Shown piece after piece: positions 28,979 through 41,218 of a stretch of DNA of 64,000 nucleotides. Position 1 is the stretch's first letter. The number at the start of each line of letters is the position of its first letter. Under the pieces are notes generated by a model, which searched no databases, was not told the DNA's origin, and saw only the letters and a list, made by a program, of their open reading frames with translations. The stretch is taken from positions 3,952,501 to 4,016,500 of the forward strand of contig JAQISU010000123.1 in assembly GCA_029339505.1 (NCBI GenBank). Direction: 5' to 3'. A program made the position numbers and the translations under genes. This stretch comes from Unio delphinus (Eukaryota > Mollusca > Bivalvia > Unionida > Unionidae).

Positions 28979-29019
28979 CGAATTTAATTCCAAAAGATGG
29001 CTACAGCATAAAAGCTAAC

Positions 29020-29223
29020 CTGTTTCAGTTGTTGTCTTAATTTATTTTCGTTCGCCACCAATTTCTGATATTTTAGTTGCCAATATGCGGCCTGCTTGTT
29101 TTGCAAAGCATCTACACTCTTTTGCGAAGTGTGCATTGATGACTTTTCTACAGGAACGGCGTTCTGTTCGGCGATGTTAGGTTGTTCGGAACGGGCTGCT
29201 CTACTTCTCGCTTGCCAATATTT
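29020..29223 (-). CDS. host gene exon (204 nt), coiled-coil-like
   Basis: Acceptor 'catatcaacag', donor 'AAACAG|gttagc', exactly 68 codons in phase 0 ('KYWQARSRAARSEQPNIAEQ', 'AAYWQLKYQKLVANENKLR'). Two 'YWQ' helical segments suggest an internal repeat. Phase fits the neighbours on both sides. Confidence 0.75.
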
Positions 29224-29392
29224 CTGTTGATATGATGAAAGAAGTGATGAGAAAACAATTATCTTGATCAAAAGTAAATTATTTCAATTTCTGGCGGAAA
29301 AAGGGCTTATGAATCACGCCGCATGTTCTAATTTGTAAAACAGAAATCTTTTGACGGTCAAAGTTTAATATTTACCTATCTTGGAGGCCAAA

Positions 29393-29432
29393 CTTGTACA
29401 TACATACATACATACATACATACATACATACA

Positions 29433-29461
<29 letters not shown>
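29393..29461. repeat. (CATA)n microsatellite
   Basis: About 17 tetranucleotide units inside an intron of the host gene; the Met-Tyr-Val-Cys frames over it are artefacts. Confidence 0.97.
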
Positions 29462-29463
<2 letters not shown>

Positions 29464-29485
29464 GTATATACACATATACATATAC

Positions 29486-29590
29486 ATTGCTTTCCACATG
29501 AATATGATTTGTCGGAGATGGACAATAACTGCTTGAAATCCCGACTGACAAACACAACTTGAAATTTGATTGATCACGTCCAATTGCACC
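29486..29590 (-). CDS. host gene exon (105 nt), probable
   Basis: Acceptor 'cctgtaatag', donor 'AGCAAT|gtatat' (weaker). 35 codons open in phase 0, as required by both neighbours. The encoded segment ('GRDQSNFKLCLSVGISSSY') is low in charge. Alternative splicing or a false exon is possible. Confidence 0.5.
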
Positions 29591-30098
29591 CTATTACAGG
29601 AAAAACGTAATTCATTACGAGTCCATGTAGCCCGAAGCTAATTTAAAAAAAAGTGCATGAATTATCGCTCCTTCTTTGGTAATGTTTAAAAAATAAGATG
29701 TACCAACTTCAAACATTGCAATAAATTGGTAAGACCCACTACATAACTTTTCAAACCCATTCGGTCGGTTTGCTAGGTTTTATATATTAATCTTAATTTT
29801 CCATAAAATGTGCTTTTAAATTCATTTAAAATGTCTGGTTAATGTTTCATTTGTTTCCTTTACTTCCATAATGCGATGGGGCGCATTAATATAATCAAGT
29901 AAGTAACTAAGTAAATAAGCAAGTAAGTGATTGGGTTAGTAAGTATACACGTGAGGAAGTGAGTAACTAAAAAAGTGATTGAGAAAGTAAATGAGTGAGT
30001 TCATGACTATGTAAACAAGTAGGTTGTTAGTCAGTGAGTAACATGGTCAATTACACAATGATTTAGTCTTACATTATTTGGTGTGACATCATTCCTAC

Positions 30099-30204
30099 CT
30101 CATGTACAACCTGGAGAGTGTCTAAAACTTGTTGATGAGTCTCCATTGTGGTGTTCATGTCATTCATCATCAGCTCCCATCTTTTCATCAGCACTGACGG
30201 GAAT
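30099..30204 (-). CDS. host gene exon (106 nt), coiled-coil-like
   Basis: Acceptor 'ttttatctgtag', donor 'CATGAG|gtagga'. Open with one leading base and 35 codons ('VLMKRWELMMNDMNTTMETH'), matching the two spare bases from the exon at 32014-32150 and phase 0 of the next. Confidence 0.7.
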
Positions 30205-30249
30205 CTACAGATAAAATTGAATTTGCATACTAGTATACTTTGTCTTAGA

Positions 30250-30612
30250 ATGATCGAGATATTCCGTGTGTACCGACTCGCTGAAATACGGGATTTACCG
30301 AGATATTCCGTGTGTACCGACTGGCTGAAGTACGGAATTTACCGAGATATTCCGTGTGTACCGACTGGCTGAAGTACGGGATTTACCGAGATATTCCGTG
30401 TGTACCGACTGGCTGAAGAACGGGATTTACCGAGATATTCCGTGTGTACCGACTGGCTGAAGTACGGGATTTACCGAGATATTCCGTGTGTACCGGCTGG
30501 CTGAAGTACGGAATTTACCGAGCTATTCCGTGTCCACCGACTCGCTGAAGTACATGATTTACCGAGATATTACGTGTGTACTTATACGCTGCACTACGGG
30601 ATTTGTGGAGAT
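30250..30612. repeat. 44-bp minisatellite, about eight copies
   Basis: The unit runs 'gagatattccgtgtgtaccg' plus 'actggctgaagtacggga' and 'tttacc'. Copies are nearly identical in the middle and degrade at both ends. It lies 46 bp beyond the exon at 30204, inside an intron. Confidence 0.93.
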
Positions 30613-31645
30613 GGAATACTTATTCCAGAGAGCTCATCTAACCATATTTTAGTATTGCCCTCAAATGAGGTTGGTCAATAAGTATTCCCCAAAATATTAC
30701 CCACCAGAATATTAAAGAATTTAATCGATAATTTATCGTGACTCATTTGAGATGAAAAGAGGCAACTCGGCGATGACGCAAGTCATGTCAAAATAAGAAA
30801 GATAATAAAAGTACTCAAAAATTATTACTGTACCAAAAGCTTGTGTCCGAAATACGTAAAGTGTTGAAGAGAAAAAAACAACCGGTGTGTAGTACTATAC
30901 TAAAGTTACACCGTCAAGACATAATGGTCTAAGATGTCGTAAGCATTGGGCTGGAACTGCAGTTTTATACTTCAGGTTGAATACTGTTTGTCAGATGCCA
31001 GTGTTACAGTAAAGAAAAAGAAATATCTGTCAATGGATATAACTTGTGAAAGCACTTGTTTTGTAGTACTCCATAACGGACATACATTTTATTCTGTCAG
31101 CCATGTTTCAAAGGCAACCAGGACACCATAATGCATTAATTACATTATTTGCCTCATACCATAAACGAATGTTCGTGATCCAATCTGGCTCTGTCTAATT
31201 TGTAATGTTTTCTGTTTGAGAGGCAATCTAAACCTATCACTGGTATTTCACGCTATAATATTTTCTTAGCTCAAAACTGGAAGTACGTTCTACTATAACA
31301 AGACAAAGCAGTTTTTATAAAATCTGAATGTTACCAACTCTGTTCAATATAAAAAGCATGTCCTAGCTTCAAAAATATTACCGTACCAAATTCTCCTGTC
31401 CACTAAAATAACTTGCTCTGTTGTTGTTGTAGTAGTTGATGTTGTTATTATTGTTGTTGTTTTATTTGGGATTTTTGGCGGGATTGTACATACACATTTG
31501 TCCCAGCTAAGCAATCAAGATATCAAAAAGGATTATTCAAGATTATAGAACATCATTCTTCTGTAACAATTAATAAAGTGGCACTTCTTGTTCAGTGACT
31601 CCATATTTATATATTTATTGAAATAGAAATTACACGTACTGATGT

Positions 31646-31937
31646 CAGTGGCGTAGTTAGGGGGTGGGGTGGGGGTGGGTGCAAGTTGCACCGAACGTTG
31701 TCTTGGGGGGGGGGGGGATGCTTCAGAGGAAACAGCTAAGTAAACAACCAAGTCCGTGCCAGGATGTTTGGATGGTGGAGATTAACTCTGGTCCATACTG
31801 AACCTGGGTCACGCATACTTATCTAGTCACCTCGGGCGCCAAATACTCTTTGCTACACCCAAGGAGGAAGGGGGGGGGGGTTGGGGCGAAACATATGAAC
31901 CTTGCACCGGGCGTCGAACACCCACGCTACGCCACTG
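31646..31937. mobile_element. MITE-like non-autonomous element with G-rich interior
   Basis: The ends CAGTGGCGTAG and CTACGCCACTG are perfect 11-bp inverted repeats 292 bp apart. The interior has long G runs and no coding capacity. I see no clean target duplication beside it (CTGA is shared near both ends), so the superfamily is uncertain. Confidence 0.55.
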
Positions 31938-32013
31938 CTGACAGATGCACCTTTCAAAACGTACTTGACAGCGATTTTAACATTTTATTATTCACATATT
32001 ATATTAAATTTAC

Positions 32014-32150
32014 ATTGCCTCCTTTTCCTTGCTTTTGATTTGAAGAATTTCTCTTTGATCTTTGGCATCCCTTCTGCCGTCTGGCTTTAGTAAATCAAAA
32101 GCAGTATCCTTGACTGCATCAAACAGGATCTGTGTGGCACTAGGGTACTG
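32014..32150 (-). CDS. host gene exon (137 nt)
   Basis: Acceptor 'ttttcgtttag', possible donor 'GCAAT|gtaaat'. Phase-0 frame 'QYPSATQILFDAVKDTAFDL' then a basic/acidic tail. If not spliced, the frame would stop at 32010; splicing fits the phase of the exon at 30204. Confidence 0.6.
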
Positions 32151-32543
32151 CTAAACGAAAAATATAAAAAATATATTTAAAGAATTTTAAAACACCCACC
32201 TTTAAAGATTTTGTTTCATTGAAAAGTTTTTTGAGTGAGAAAGATAAAAGCCAGTAATTATTCTTAAATTAAATGGCATACGATATTTCACGATAATTAA
32301 TTCTGCATGGACTTAAAATTGTAAAGGTTGAATTGCATACGTTATTCAGTCCAAATGAGGTCTTCGTGTACTTAAAATTATAAATAAAAGTTAAATTGCA
32401 TTCGTTGTTCTGTGAAAATTAGTTCTACATGGACTTATAAGTACAAGTAAAAGTTAAATTGCATATGATAGCCCGCACAAATAAATTATTGCAAGGTTTT
32501 ATAATGATAAGAAAGCTAAACTCTGACAGCATGATGCTCCCAC

Positions 32544-32604
32544 CTTCAGATTTTTAAAATTATTTTGCTTCTGTGATTTGTCTCGCTCGCATATAACCGC
32601 ATTT
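32544..32604 (-). CDS. possible small host exon (61 nt)
   Basis: Acceptor 'tctgttggatag', donor 'CTGAAG|gtggga', ends in phase 0 as required by the exon at 32150 ('CERDKSQKQNNFKN'). Its entering phase does not fit the simplest end of the exon at 33036-33150, so the link upstream is unresolved. Confidence 0.4.
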
Positions 32605-33035
32605 CTATCCAACAGATGTAACTAGCCTTCAGTACAAGATAACAATGCTGGAAATTTATAGTTTGAGGGAAAAAAAACCCGAAACAATTAGAAATATATC
32701 GCAATCAGTAAGGCATAAAAAACTAAAATTTAGGTATTGATTTACACAATAGTCGCAACAAGCCACACATTATGCTGATACTTATAGTGTCGTGTGACAT
32801 AATTTCGCACTCCATATGTCTGTCTCTGTCCGTCTCTGTCTGTCTGTCTCTCTGCTATTGGGCTGTTTAAAATGCAAAACAGGAAGCAATGCAGACATGT
32901 CTTTAATTTTATTTACTTTTACCTAAGCGAATTAGTGTTAAAAAAAAATACATTTTAAAATAAATTCAAACATCTTTATTGTACTATTTTTATTAAATAT
33001 TCTACTAAAACAAAACCGTACAGAAAACCACAAAC

Positions 33036-33150
33036 CATGTTTATCTTGTATCTTAGCAAGTTTCGTCAGAACTTTTGATGCAGCAGATGGGTTTTTGCCA
33101 ATAACCTCCATCGATAACCTAGCAGACAGCTTTGTGAAAAGCTTGACATG
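33036..33150 (-). CDS. probable host gene exon (115 nt)
   Basis: Acceptor 'aagctttcag', possible donor 'AAACATG|gtttgt'. One open frame 'HVKLFTKLSARLSMEVIGK...', the other two frames contain stops. Probably the same minus-strand gene, but the phase to the next exon is not settled. Confidence 0.5.
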
Positions 33151-36100
33151 CTGAAAGCTTAAACAATACATGAATAAATTAGTTATTGTTTACTATTTTT
33201 TTTTCTTCCAAGTGTTGAGAAATTTTGAAATATTCGGATTAAGTCTAGTTTCAAAGTGTAATGAAACCACGATTATTTGCATCATAATTTTCGTCTATGA
33301 TTTGTACTGTCTTGAAATTGGAAGAAGTAATATTGGATACATAGTTTTTAGTTCTCTAGGTTTATTATCAGAAAACAACGATCGATAAAATGGGTGTGCT
33401 TGTTGTGACGTTAAGCGTCCGATAGCCGGTAGTCGTTGCTAGCAGTAGATGGGGAATATCACCAGGTACAATCGATTTTGAGGTAGGGATTGTATCTAAT
33501 AAAAAATGATATATTTACCTGATTATGCGGCTTCAGATACATGTACTTTTAAAACACACTTCGCATGGGAAACACACACTCAAGCCATTTACCTTACTAA
33601 ATATGATTCCAGGTTTATCTAATCGCCATTATTAATATACACCTCAAAAGGTTTGGAAAATCACACATTTCCGCTTCTCTTAATTTAACAATCTCTGCAA
33701 AGTTTCAATTTATGATTTTTTTTCAACTAATACAAACGCTGTTTCTGCAACATTTCAGCCATTGGCATTTTCATAAAGAAAAACCTATTTTCACCCTTTG
33801 TTCAGTTATTTTACGTAGTTATCAAACGGAACTTCATTACCTATTAGTCAAGTTTCTACCATATGAACCCAACTACCTTAAAAAGCTACTCGTATAAGTC
33901 GCATTAATCGATTTAAAATTGTTGAATGTTACAACAATATCTGCAAAATCCACTGTCACGAACTGTATTGTACAGTTTTTAGACGACTTTAGTTTGGGCT
34001 AATATCAGAACTTGTTGGTCCCTGTGCTATTTTGTATCCATAACATCGACCTGAGTTTGATAGTGTCGACATAAAAAGTGTAATGGAAAAAATTGAATGA
34101 ATCATTTCTCTTTAGCTTCCAATTTTACAGCCGAAATTTCTGAATGAGAATAGCTCCATAATGACTGCCAAAACATAAACCAATCCTCTCAGGTCAACAG
34201 CAAGTAAATATGCAGTGAATGTGATATAGCTTTAAAGAACACATTATATCAACTTGTTTCTTATTCCTAATATTTTCATAAAGAATCAAAGTTGAACAAA
34301 GAAAAAGATTAACTATAAAATAACAAAATAAATAAAACAATTTATTTAATTAAATTATTTTTTAATAATATTGTAATTAATATAGTTTGTATATTTGCGG
34401 AAATAGTTCTACTATTACTAGCAAGTAAAATCTCAGACGCATTAATCACCATTATTTATATTGTAATTTAACTACAAAACAAAGCAAACAAAATCTGAGT
34501 ACTTACGTAACTGTTTCCTTACAGCTTTACCTTGGCTTCGCTATCAAAATTGTATCCAAGCTAATTTTCTGCTAACAATAAACTCAACATTTTTATAGCG
34601 ACTTTGTGCACGCAATGAAAAGACGATCAAAAATGATATAAATGATAACGTTATCTATTGCAAATTATAAACATTTGAGAAAGTGGGAGGTGTAAGTTGA
34701 ATGGTTTGCATTTTCTATATGCACAACCTAGAGAAAGTTAGCATTCCTTTGTTATTTTCATGTATTATGGCTGAAATTTCTTTGGATATTGTGACTGTGG
34801 ATATTGGATCTAATCTAAGTACAAAGCTAACAAAAATGAATGCTACATTGTACTCGAAAAATCAGTCTAAATTAGACTTAAAAAAATTTCTTCAGCATTT
34901 ACTAAATTAAAGAAATAATATTTTGTTTTGCCAGACTACACAATACCACATTTTAAAAGTGCAACGAATGGATTACCAAATATATAAAATGCATAAAAGG
35001 TTATCGGCCCTTTTAATTTTTTTTTTTTTACAAGAAACCTTTAAAGTAGTTAATACGACCAAGTGGAGCTAGCAGTATTTTGACAGATGTACATCTTTGG
35101 TAGAGCCAAGTTATTTACTTTAACCTATATTACATCCACCAGTCATAAACTTAACTGACGAGAACTAAAACTGCTGTTAAAAATACCGAAATAAACAAGT
35201 TATTTCTTACATAGCCAGAATAACCAGTTACGAAAACGAGGAAAATTCATTTTCTTTAAAAATCTACCCCTGTCTTGAATACGAAACTGTAGATGGCTAT
35301 CTAAGTAATCCAGTTTTTGGTTAAAATATCTTGTTAAAAACAATAAATGTCCGAGAAAATATATAAAGAAATTAATTAATTTATTAAGAGACTAATTGAT
35401 TTGGAAATGATATCATAATTAATATCATTCATATAGTAGCGTACAGCTCCACTACTGCTGGTAAAACCACAACAAATGTTCTACGCAAAAATGATAATTC
35501 TTTATATTTTATTAAACAAACAAACAAGCAAGCAAACATGAAATCTGTATACTTACACAACTGTTTCCATACATATTTTACTTAGCTTTGGTATCCAAAT
35601 GGCATCGATAGCTAATTCCCTGTATACAATAAACTAAAGAATTCTATAGCGACTTTCTGCATATAACAAATAGATGACGTGAACTGTGTGTGACGTTGTA
35701 CAAACCTATGATGATTTATCAAGGGGGCGCTCTACGGATAATTTAAACATTTGAGCGTAACATCTGTAAGTTGAAGTTTTTGCATTTGCTACATGCAAAA
35801 AGGAGAGAATTCTATCATTCCTCTATAGTACTGTCATGTACTGTGGCTGAAATTTCGTTTGATATTGTACTTGTTGATTTTGTACCTATCTAAGCACACC
35901 GCTAACCATAATGACAGCTCCCTTGTGCTCGAAAAACCAGTCTTAATTAGTCTAAAGTACACTATCTTGAGCAGTTATTAAAACAAGGGAAACAATTTTT
36001 GCCAGACTACATAATACCAGCCACTAAAGGTGCAGTGAACGAATTATCAAATGTAGAAAATGTAGTAAAGGATACCCGTTCCTTTTTGTGACAAGTTACC

Positions 36101-36781
36101 TCTAAAATTTAGGTAATGACAATGGCTAAGCGGAGGTAACAGTGTTTAAAAAAAAATATTAGCACATCTGAAGAAAAGCAGAGCTCTTTACTCTATCCTC
36201 TATATTTCACACATTAATCAATCACCAAAAGAAAGGAAATTAAAAGTTATTTTAACAATATCTAAGATATACAAGGTCTAGTTTACATAGTCAGTTTAAC
36301 CAGTGAGGACCACCGGTAAAATTCCTTATTGTTAAAGCCTTAACATTATGCAAAGTTAGAAACTGCAGAGCGCCACCTAAGGCAGCGATTTTGTTATTTT
36401 ATTCCCAGTATGTTGATAAATAAATAAATAACTTAAGAAATAAATAAGACAGTAAATAAATGAATAAATAAAAGGAAATAAAAATAAATGAGTAAATAAA
36501 TAAATTAAATAAATAATAAATAAATAAATAAATTCATTAGTTAATCAGTAAATTAATAAAGAAAAAAAGAAATGAATAAATAAATAGATAAATATTTAAG
36601 CAAACAATTTAATTTATTCATTACCATACTAATCATTTATAATATAGAAATAACTATATTTCATTCAGTATCACATAATAGCTCCGCTAATACTGCCAGG
36701 GAACAAAATAAAAATATATGTCGCATAAGTCATGATTCATTATATGTAATTAAACCACGAAAAAAAAATATGTTTACTTAC

Positions 36782-36834
36782 GCTTCTGCTTCCATGCATC
36801 TTTTTCTTAGCTTTGGTATCCAGATGATATCCAT
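36782..36834 (-). CDS. candidate first coding exon in unit 3
   Basis: The only unit with both an ATG and an open frame up to the donor: 17 codons plus two bases ('MDIIWIPKLRKRCMEAEA'), then consensus 'gtaagt'. Units 1 and 2 lost the ATG; unit 4 has an in-frame stop before the donor. Confidence 0.35.
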
Positions 36835-37319
36835 AGCTAATTCTCTGCTTAGAATAAAACTAAAGATTTGTATAGCGACTGCATGAACACAGTGAAAAGA
36901 CAATCAGGTATGGTAACGATATCTATGGCAAATCTATGACGTGTATTGTATGTGACGTCGTACAAACCTCTGACGATTTATCACGCAGGCGCTCAACAGT
37001 TGTATTAAGCTTCTGAGAGTGGCAGATGTAAGTGTAAGTTTTTGCATTTGCTTAACGCACAATGAATAAAAGTCTACCATTCCTCTAAATTACTTTCATT
37101 TACTCTGGCTGCAATTTCTGTTCGTTTTGTACTTGTGGATTTTGTACCTTACCTAATCACACCCCTAAACAAAATGACAGCTCCCTTGTGTTCGAAAAAT
37201 TTAGTTTTAATGAGTCTAAAGTACACCATTATTAGCAGTTATTGAAAGAGGGAAAATAAGTTTTGCCAGATAATGCAATACTATCTTCTGAAAGTGCAGT
37301 AAATGAATTACCAAATATT

Positions 37320-37560
37320 TGGTTGCCTAGCTGATATAGCGACCGCCTTGGATGCGGGAAATAGGTTCGAATCCCAGCCGAGTCATACCTAAGACATAAA
37401 ACTGCTACTAACAGCTGGATCGCAAGGCGCTCAGTATTAAGAGGTTATTGTTATGACTGGTCAGCCTGGTGTCACGATACTGTGACTTGATGGAACATCA
37501 TCTGACATGTCTGCGGCATGATGCCCCAGTGTTTGACATCATTTCACAGTGCATATATCG
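37320..37560 (+). repeat. intact relative of the tRNA-headed SINE
   Basis: Head with B-box 'ggttcgaatcc' at 37362, followed by 'gactggtcagcctggtgtca' and the 3' domain. It is the uninterrupted version of the element at 1688-3200. Not a working tRNA gene: the acceptor stem is not formed and the unit continues into the SINE body. Confidence 0.75.
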
Positions 37561-38174
37561 TAGCATTATTAGTGAAAAATCCAAACCAGTCCCACACTCC
37601 CACGCATACTAATGTACACAATGTAAAACTGGTTACTTTTTTACAGTTTACCTCGAAAAGTTTGGAAGTGAAAATGGCCAAGCGGAGATAGCAGTTCTTT
37701 TTAATAGATTCACAGCTAAATACTCTAAACTCCATATTAAACCCATAAATCATTCACCAAAATTTAGGAAATTTAAAGTTCTTTAACAATAAATCAGATT
37801 TATACTAGGTCCTTTCAATTAGTTTAATCAGTGAGAACAATCGGAAAAATTCATTTTCTTTAAAGCTTTAACCCTGTGCAAAGTTCCATACTGTAGAGGG
37901 CCACCAACGTCATCGAGTTATTTATCCTCATCTAGATTAAAACAATTTTTTGAGTAACTGTTTGAAAAAAAAAAAAAGTAAAAAAAAAAGTAAAAATAAT
38001 TAATTAATTAATTAATTAATTAATTAATTAATTAATAATGAATCAATTTCAATAATCAATTACCAGACAAATGAATTAATACTATAGTCATTATTAGTAT
38101 CCATACAGTAGCATATATTATTAACTCCATTATTTCTGGCAAGGAAGAAAGAAAAAAAAAACAAATCGCAATAA

Positions 38175-38439
38175 ACGAGTTCATATGGACAACATTCTTT
38201 TGCATACCAGGGCCAGCAATGTGGAATGAATTGCCCATCGAAATTAAACACCAATACACAGTGATCACTTTCAAGACTACTCTTAAAACTCGCCTTTACC
38301 GACTGCAAGAAAAAACTTAAAGACCTAATAATGTTTCGTGCCTTAAATATTTTCAGCATTTGTTATGTTTCCAATTTCATGTTTGTTTTTTTTTGTTTTT
38401 TTTTTTCTTTAGTCATATAATTATTGATGTAAAGCGCAA

Positions 38440-38497
<58 letters not shown>
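38175..38497 (+). pseudogene. LINE 3'-end insertion with (ATT)n tail
   Basis: Encodes the same C-terminal reverse-transcriptase block as the LINE at 1829-3046 ('GPAMWNELPIEIKH'), followed by 3' UTR and about 20 ATT units at 38436-38497. It interrupts unit 4 of the tandem array. Confidence 0.8.
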
Positions 38498-38499
<2 letters not shown>

Positions 38500-39226
38500 C
38501 TATATTGTAATTAGAGCAAGAAAGCAACCAAACAAACATGAAATATATATACTTACGTTACACCACTGTTTCCGTACAGCTTGACCTTGGCATTGCTATC
38601 AACACTGTATCCATGTTTAATTCTCTGCTAACAATAAACTCAACATTTTTATAGCGACTTTTGTGCACGCAATGAAAGGACGATTATGCAAGGCTATTAT
38701 AGTCAGCGAGAAAAAAATCTAAACCGATGCAAAATGCGAAACTGTAGAGCGCATACAAGTAGTTACAAGACCCAGGCTAACACCAAATGAATATGCAGTA
38801 AATATTGAATTGATTAGACTGAGTTTCAATTTATTTATTTGTTCAAATTTTATCAAGATTAATATGCATAATAAATATAACGGTTTGTAATGTATTCTTA
38901 TTACGCCATCATATTTACTGCATATTCATTTGGTGTTGGCCTGGGTCTTGTAACTACTTGTATGCGCTCTACAGTTTCGCATTTTGCATCGGTTTAGATT
39001 TTTTTCTCGCTGACTATAATAGCCTTGCATAATCGTCCTTTCATTGCGTGCACAAAAGTCGCTATAAAAATGTTGAGTTTATTGTTAGCAGAGAATTAAA
39101 CATGGATACAGTGTTGATAGCAATGCCAAGGTCAAGCTGTACGGAAACAGTGGTGTAACTTAAGTACATATATTTCATGTTTGTTTGGTTGCTTTCTTGC
39201 TCTAATTACAATATAGTGAATAATAA
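38491..39226. repeat. ~316-bp near-perfect inverted repeat
   Basis: 38491-38806 and 38911-39226 are reverse complements with very few differences (one seen at aggctaac/aggccaac), separated by about 104 bp. The arms contain the TATA/first-exon-like block, so the same block now faces both directions. Confidence 0.9.
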
Positions 39227-39834
39227 TTCATGAATTAATTAATTTTTTACTGATGGTCTGTACCTGTGTTGTCTTAACTGATTAAATATCATTTTTTAAA
39301 GATTAGAGACTAGAAATCACAAACGTTTGGAGAATAAGCCAGAAATAATTTTTTTATGAATCATCATTTGCATTAGTAAATGAGTGGAAACGAATCTCAA
39401 AATCATAAGAGCAGTTTTGTGTTATCTGGTTTTCCTCATGAATTTCACTCAAGGAAAATTCTACTCACGTCTTCTTATTATTAACGATAAAGTAACAACT
39501 TGCGAAAAAGGAAAATTACCAACGACCCGAGAACCATAAAGTAAAAATTATAAAACCCGAAACAAATTGTGGATATTTATATCCATGATTGCAATGGAAA
39601 ACAACGTTAGTTACAATTTCATAGTAATTGTCACAATCAACTGATATTAAGATCATCCAAGTAGTTTTCTAAACTCGAAGGCTGTACGTCATATTACGTT
39701 AATAGAGTTTAAGGACCTCACGAACATTATCAGTTGTCTAATAACTACTATTATCAGTATATATTTAAATAACTAAAACAATGATTGTAATGCTCTTTTT
39801 TGTGAAAGTGGCAAATGTTTCAAGCGTCTAACAA

Positions 39835-40229
39835 ATGGTATCCATGGTTCAGAACTTTGAACAATTCCACGCTGGTCCACTTTCTCGTTCATAAATGTGA
39901 TAACGAGTTTGGTCTTGTTTAAACGTTTCGGCACAAGTGGGACACATTTTTCCTTGGTAATGGCGAGGTAAAACGATATGATATAAGTCCGTGGGAGGCA
40001 AGATTTTACATTTAATCATTCCTTCGTATTGTTGAATATTGTCCAGGTCAATGTGTTCCGTCAGCAATTGTGGGTGCCCTACGGAAAAGTGACAATATTT
40101 GCACACATACGGATGCGGCGACCATATATCCAGCTATTTGATTTCTTCTGTTTTCTCCTCTTTGGTGTGGTACAGCAAACATGTGGCATTCGTCCGTCCT
40201 CAATACAAGCTGTCCTACGGGTTCAGAGG
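39835..40229 (-). pseudogene. Maverick DNA polymerase B fossil, downstream piece
   Basis: The minus frame at 39849-40106 carries 'YCHFSVGHPQLLTEH' and 'MIKCKILPPTDLYH', matching the palm-proximal region of classical Maverick PolB. Stops interrupt the region just upstream (40110-40229). It is the continuation of the fossil at 58240-60430, split from it by the hAT element. Dead. Confidence 0.8.
40224..40229 (+). repeat. hAT target-site duplication CAGAGG (left)
   Basis: Matches 58234-58239 after the right end of the hAT element. The inverted empty site at about 63600-63612 has a single CAGAGG, fixing the duplication at exactly 6 bp. Confidence 0.85.
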
Positions 40230-40271
40230 CATACATGCCAACCCCTAACGAGGAAAAAGTGTAATCCAAGT

Positions 40272-40487
40272 AGCAGCAGAGAGGGTGAACAGACCACGAT
40301 TTCAAGCAAAAATAAGGCTTCCAGATAACGTTTCCGAACAAAAAATGGCCTACACACTACGTTTTCAGACAAAAAATAAGACTTCCAACAAAATCTCATT
40401 TAACCAAAAAAAAAGTCTCCATTTTTGCAAAACGAAGATTTTACGATTTTGCTCGCAACGATGTGGTCATCCACCCTCTCTGCTGCT
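40272..40487 (+). repeat. E2 left terminal inverted repeat
   Basis: 216 bp, same 16-bp inverted ends as E1 but 13 bp shorter near the inner side (lacks the 'ttttaatcaa' segment). The right TIR has the same change. Confidence 0.95.
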
Positions 40488-40541
40488 AGTGATTTCATCA
40501 CTAGTGATTTCAGTTCTGGTTAACAAAAAATAATAAATGAT

Positions 40542-41213
40542 TTAACCGAATATTTGATCCAGTCCGATACGATATCGTGTCCGAGGATCATGTAGATTTA
40601 TTGTTGCGAATCCGTGCGGAGTCGACTGAGCATGACTAAAGAAATCTCGAAATTGATTGAAGTCCATATCAGAGCACCATGTCTGCCAAATATTTCTAAG
40701 AGTATGAGTATCAACTCCGTTGAATACAGAAAGAATATTGCAGTTATCTCTGATCACTTTTGGAACCTGAGTGTAGCGTTGAGTGACATATATCACGTCA
40801 GTGTTTTTGTGACGCCCACGGGAAAATATTCTAGCAGGATTCTTTTGTTTATCCAACATTATATCGTCGTATACGACTAAATTGTTAATATCTCCATCAA
40901 TATCATCAATACTCGGTGCTTCATCGATATCGGTTATAAAATCAATGGCATTCTCACCCTTAATTTCTGATGCATTCTCGTTAAAATCTTTTAGCACTTC
41001 ATAGCATCGTTGGTCGTCTACGCTAGGGGCAATTAAATACAACTTATCCCACTTCATCCATCTCATTATTAAATTTAGCAACAATTGCGTTTTACCGGAT
41101 CCAGATGGCCCGATTATAATCATCCGGATAGAGTTTGGTAGCGCTGCATGATGCTTAATTGGTTCTCTTGTTTTAGTCGCTGAAAAATCAATTATATCCA
41201 TATCTCTATACAT
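40542..41213 (-). CDS. packaging ATPase (E2 copy)
   Basis: 223 residues with intact Walker A (GPSGSGKT) and Walker B (LVVYDD). Only about five residues differ from E1, for example 'SRGRHKN' for 'PRGCHKN' near residue 131. Divergent from the zinc-ribbon/PLA2 gene with 5 bp between start codons. Confidence 0.93.
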   Translation of the reverse strand: MYRDMDIIDFSATKTREPIKHHAALPNSIRMIIIGPSGSGKTQLLLNLIMRWMKWDKLYLIAPSVDDQRCYEVLKDFNENASEIKGENAIDFITDIDEAPSIDDIDGDINNLVVYDDIMLDKQKNPARIFSRGRHKNTDVIYVTQRYTQVPKVIRDNCNILSVFNGVDTHTLRNIWQTWCSDMDFNQFRDFFSHAQSTPHGFATINLHDPRTRYRIGLDQIFG

Positions 41214-41218
41214 AAATT

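Larger units (their letters stand above)
34360..39240 (-). repeat. tandem array of four ~1.2-1.4 kb promoter/first-exon-like units
   Basis: Units start near 34360, 35400, 36640 and 38080. Each has, in minus orientation, 'gtcgctata' with a TATA-like box, then 'ttgttagcagagaatta', a short block related to 'ATGGATA', and a splice-donor-like 'gtaagta'. Divergence is substantial. Between the units lie AT-rich microsatellites (AAAT at 36415-36590; ATTA at 37996-38035). That they are alternative first exons is inference. Confidence 0.6.

Noticed and set aside
29365..29589. Met-Tyr-Val-Cys rich protein
   Set aside because: It is a translation of the (CATA)n microsatellite.
30250..30612. CRISPR array (regular repeats)
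   Set aside because: Units are directly adjacent with no unique spacers; it is a minisatellite.
37320..37400. Functional tRNA gene
   Set aside because: It has a B box, but no complete cloverleaf; it continues into a SINE body.
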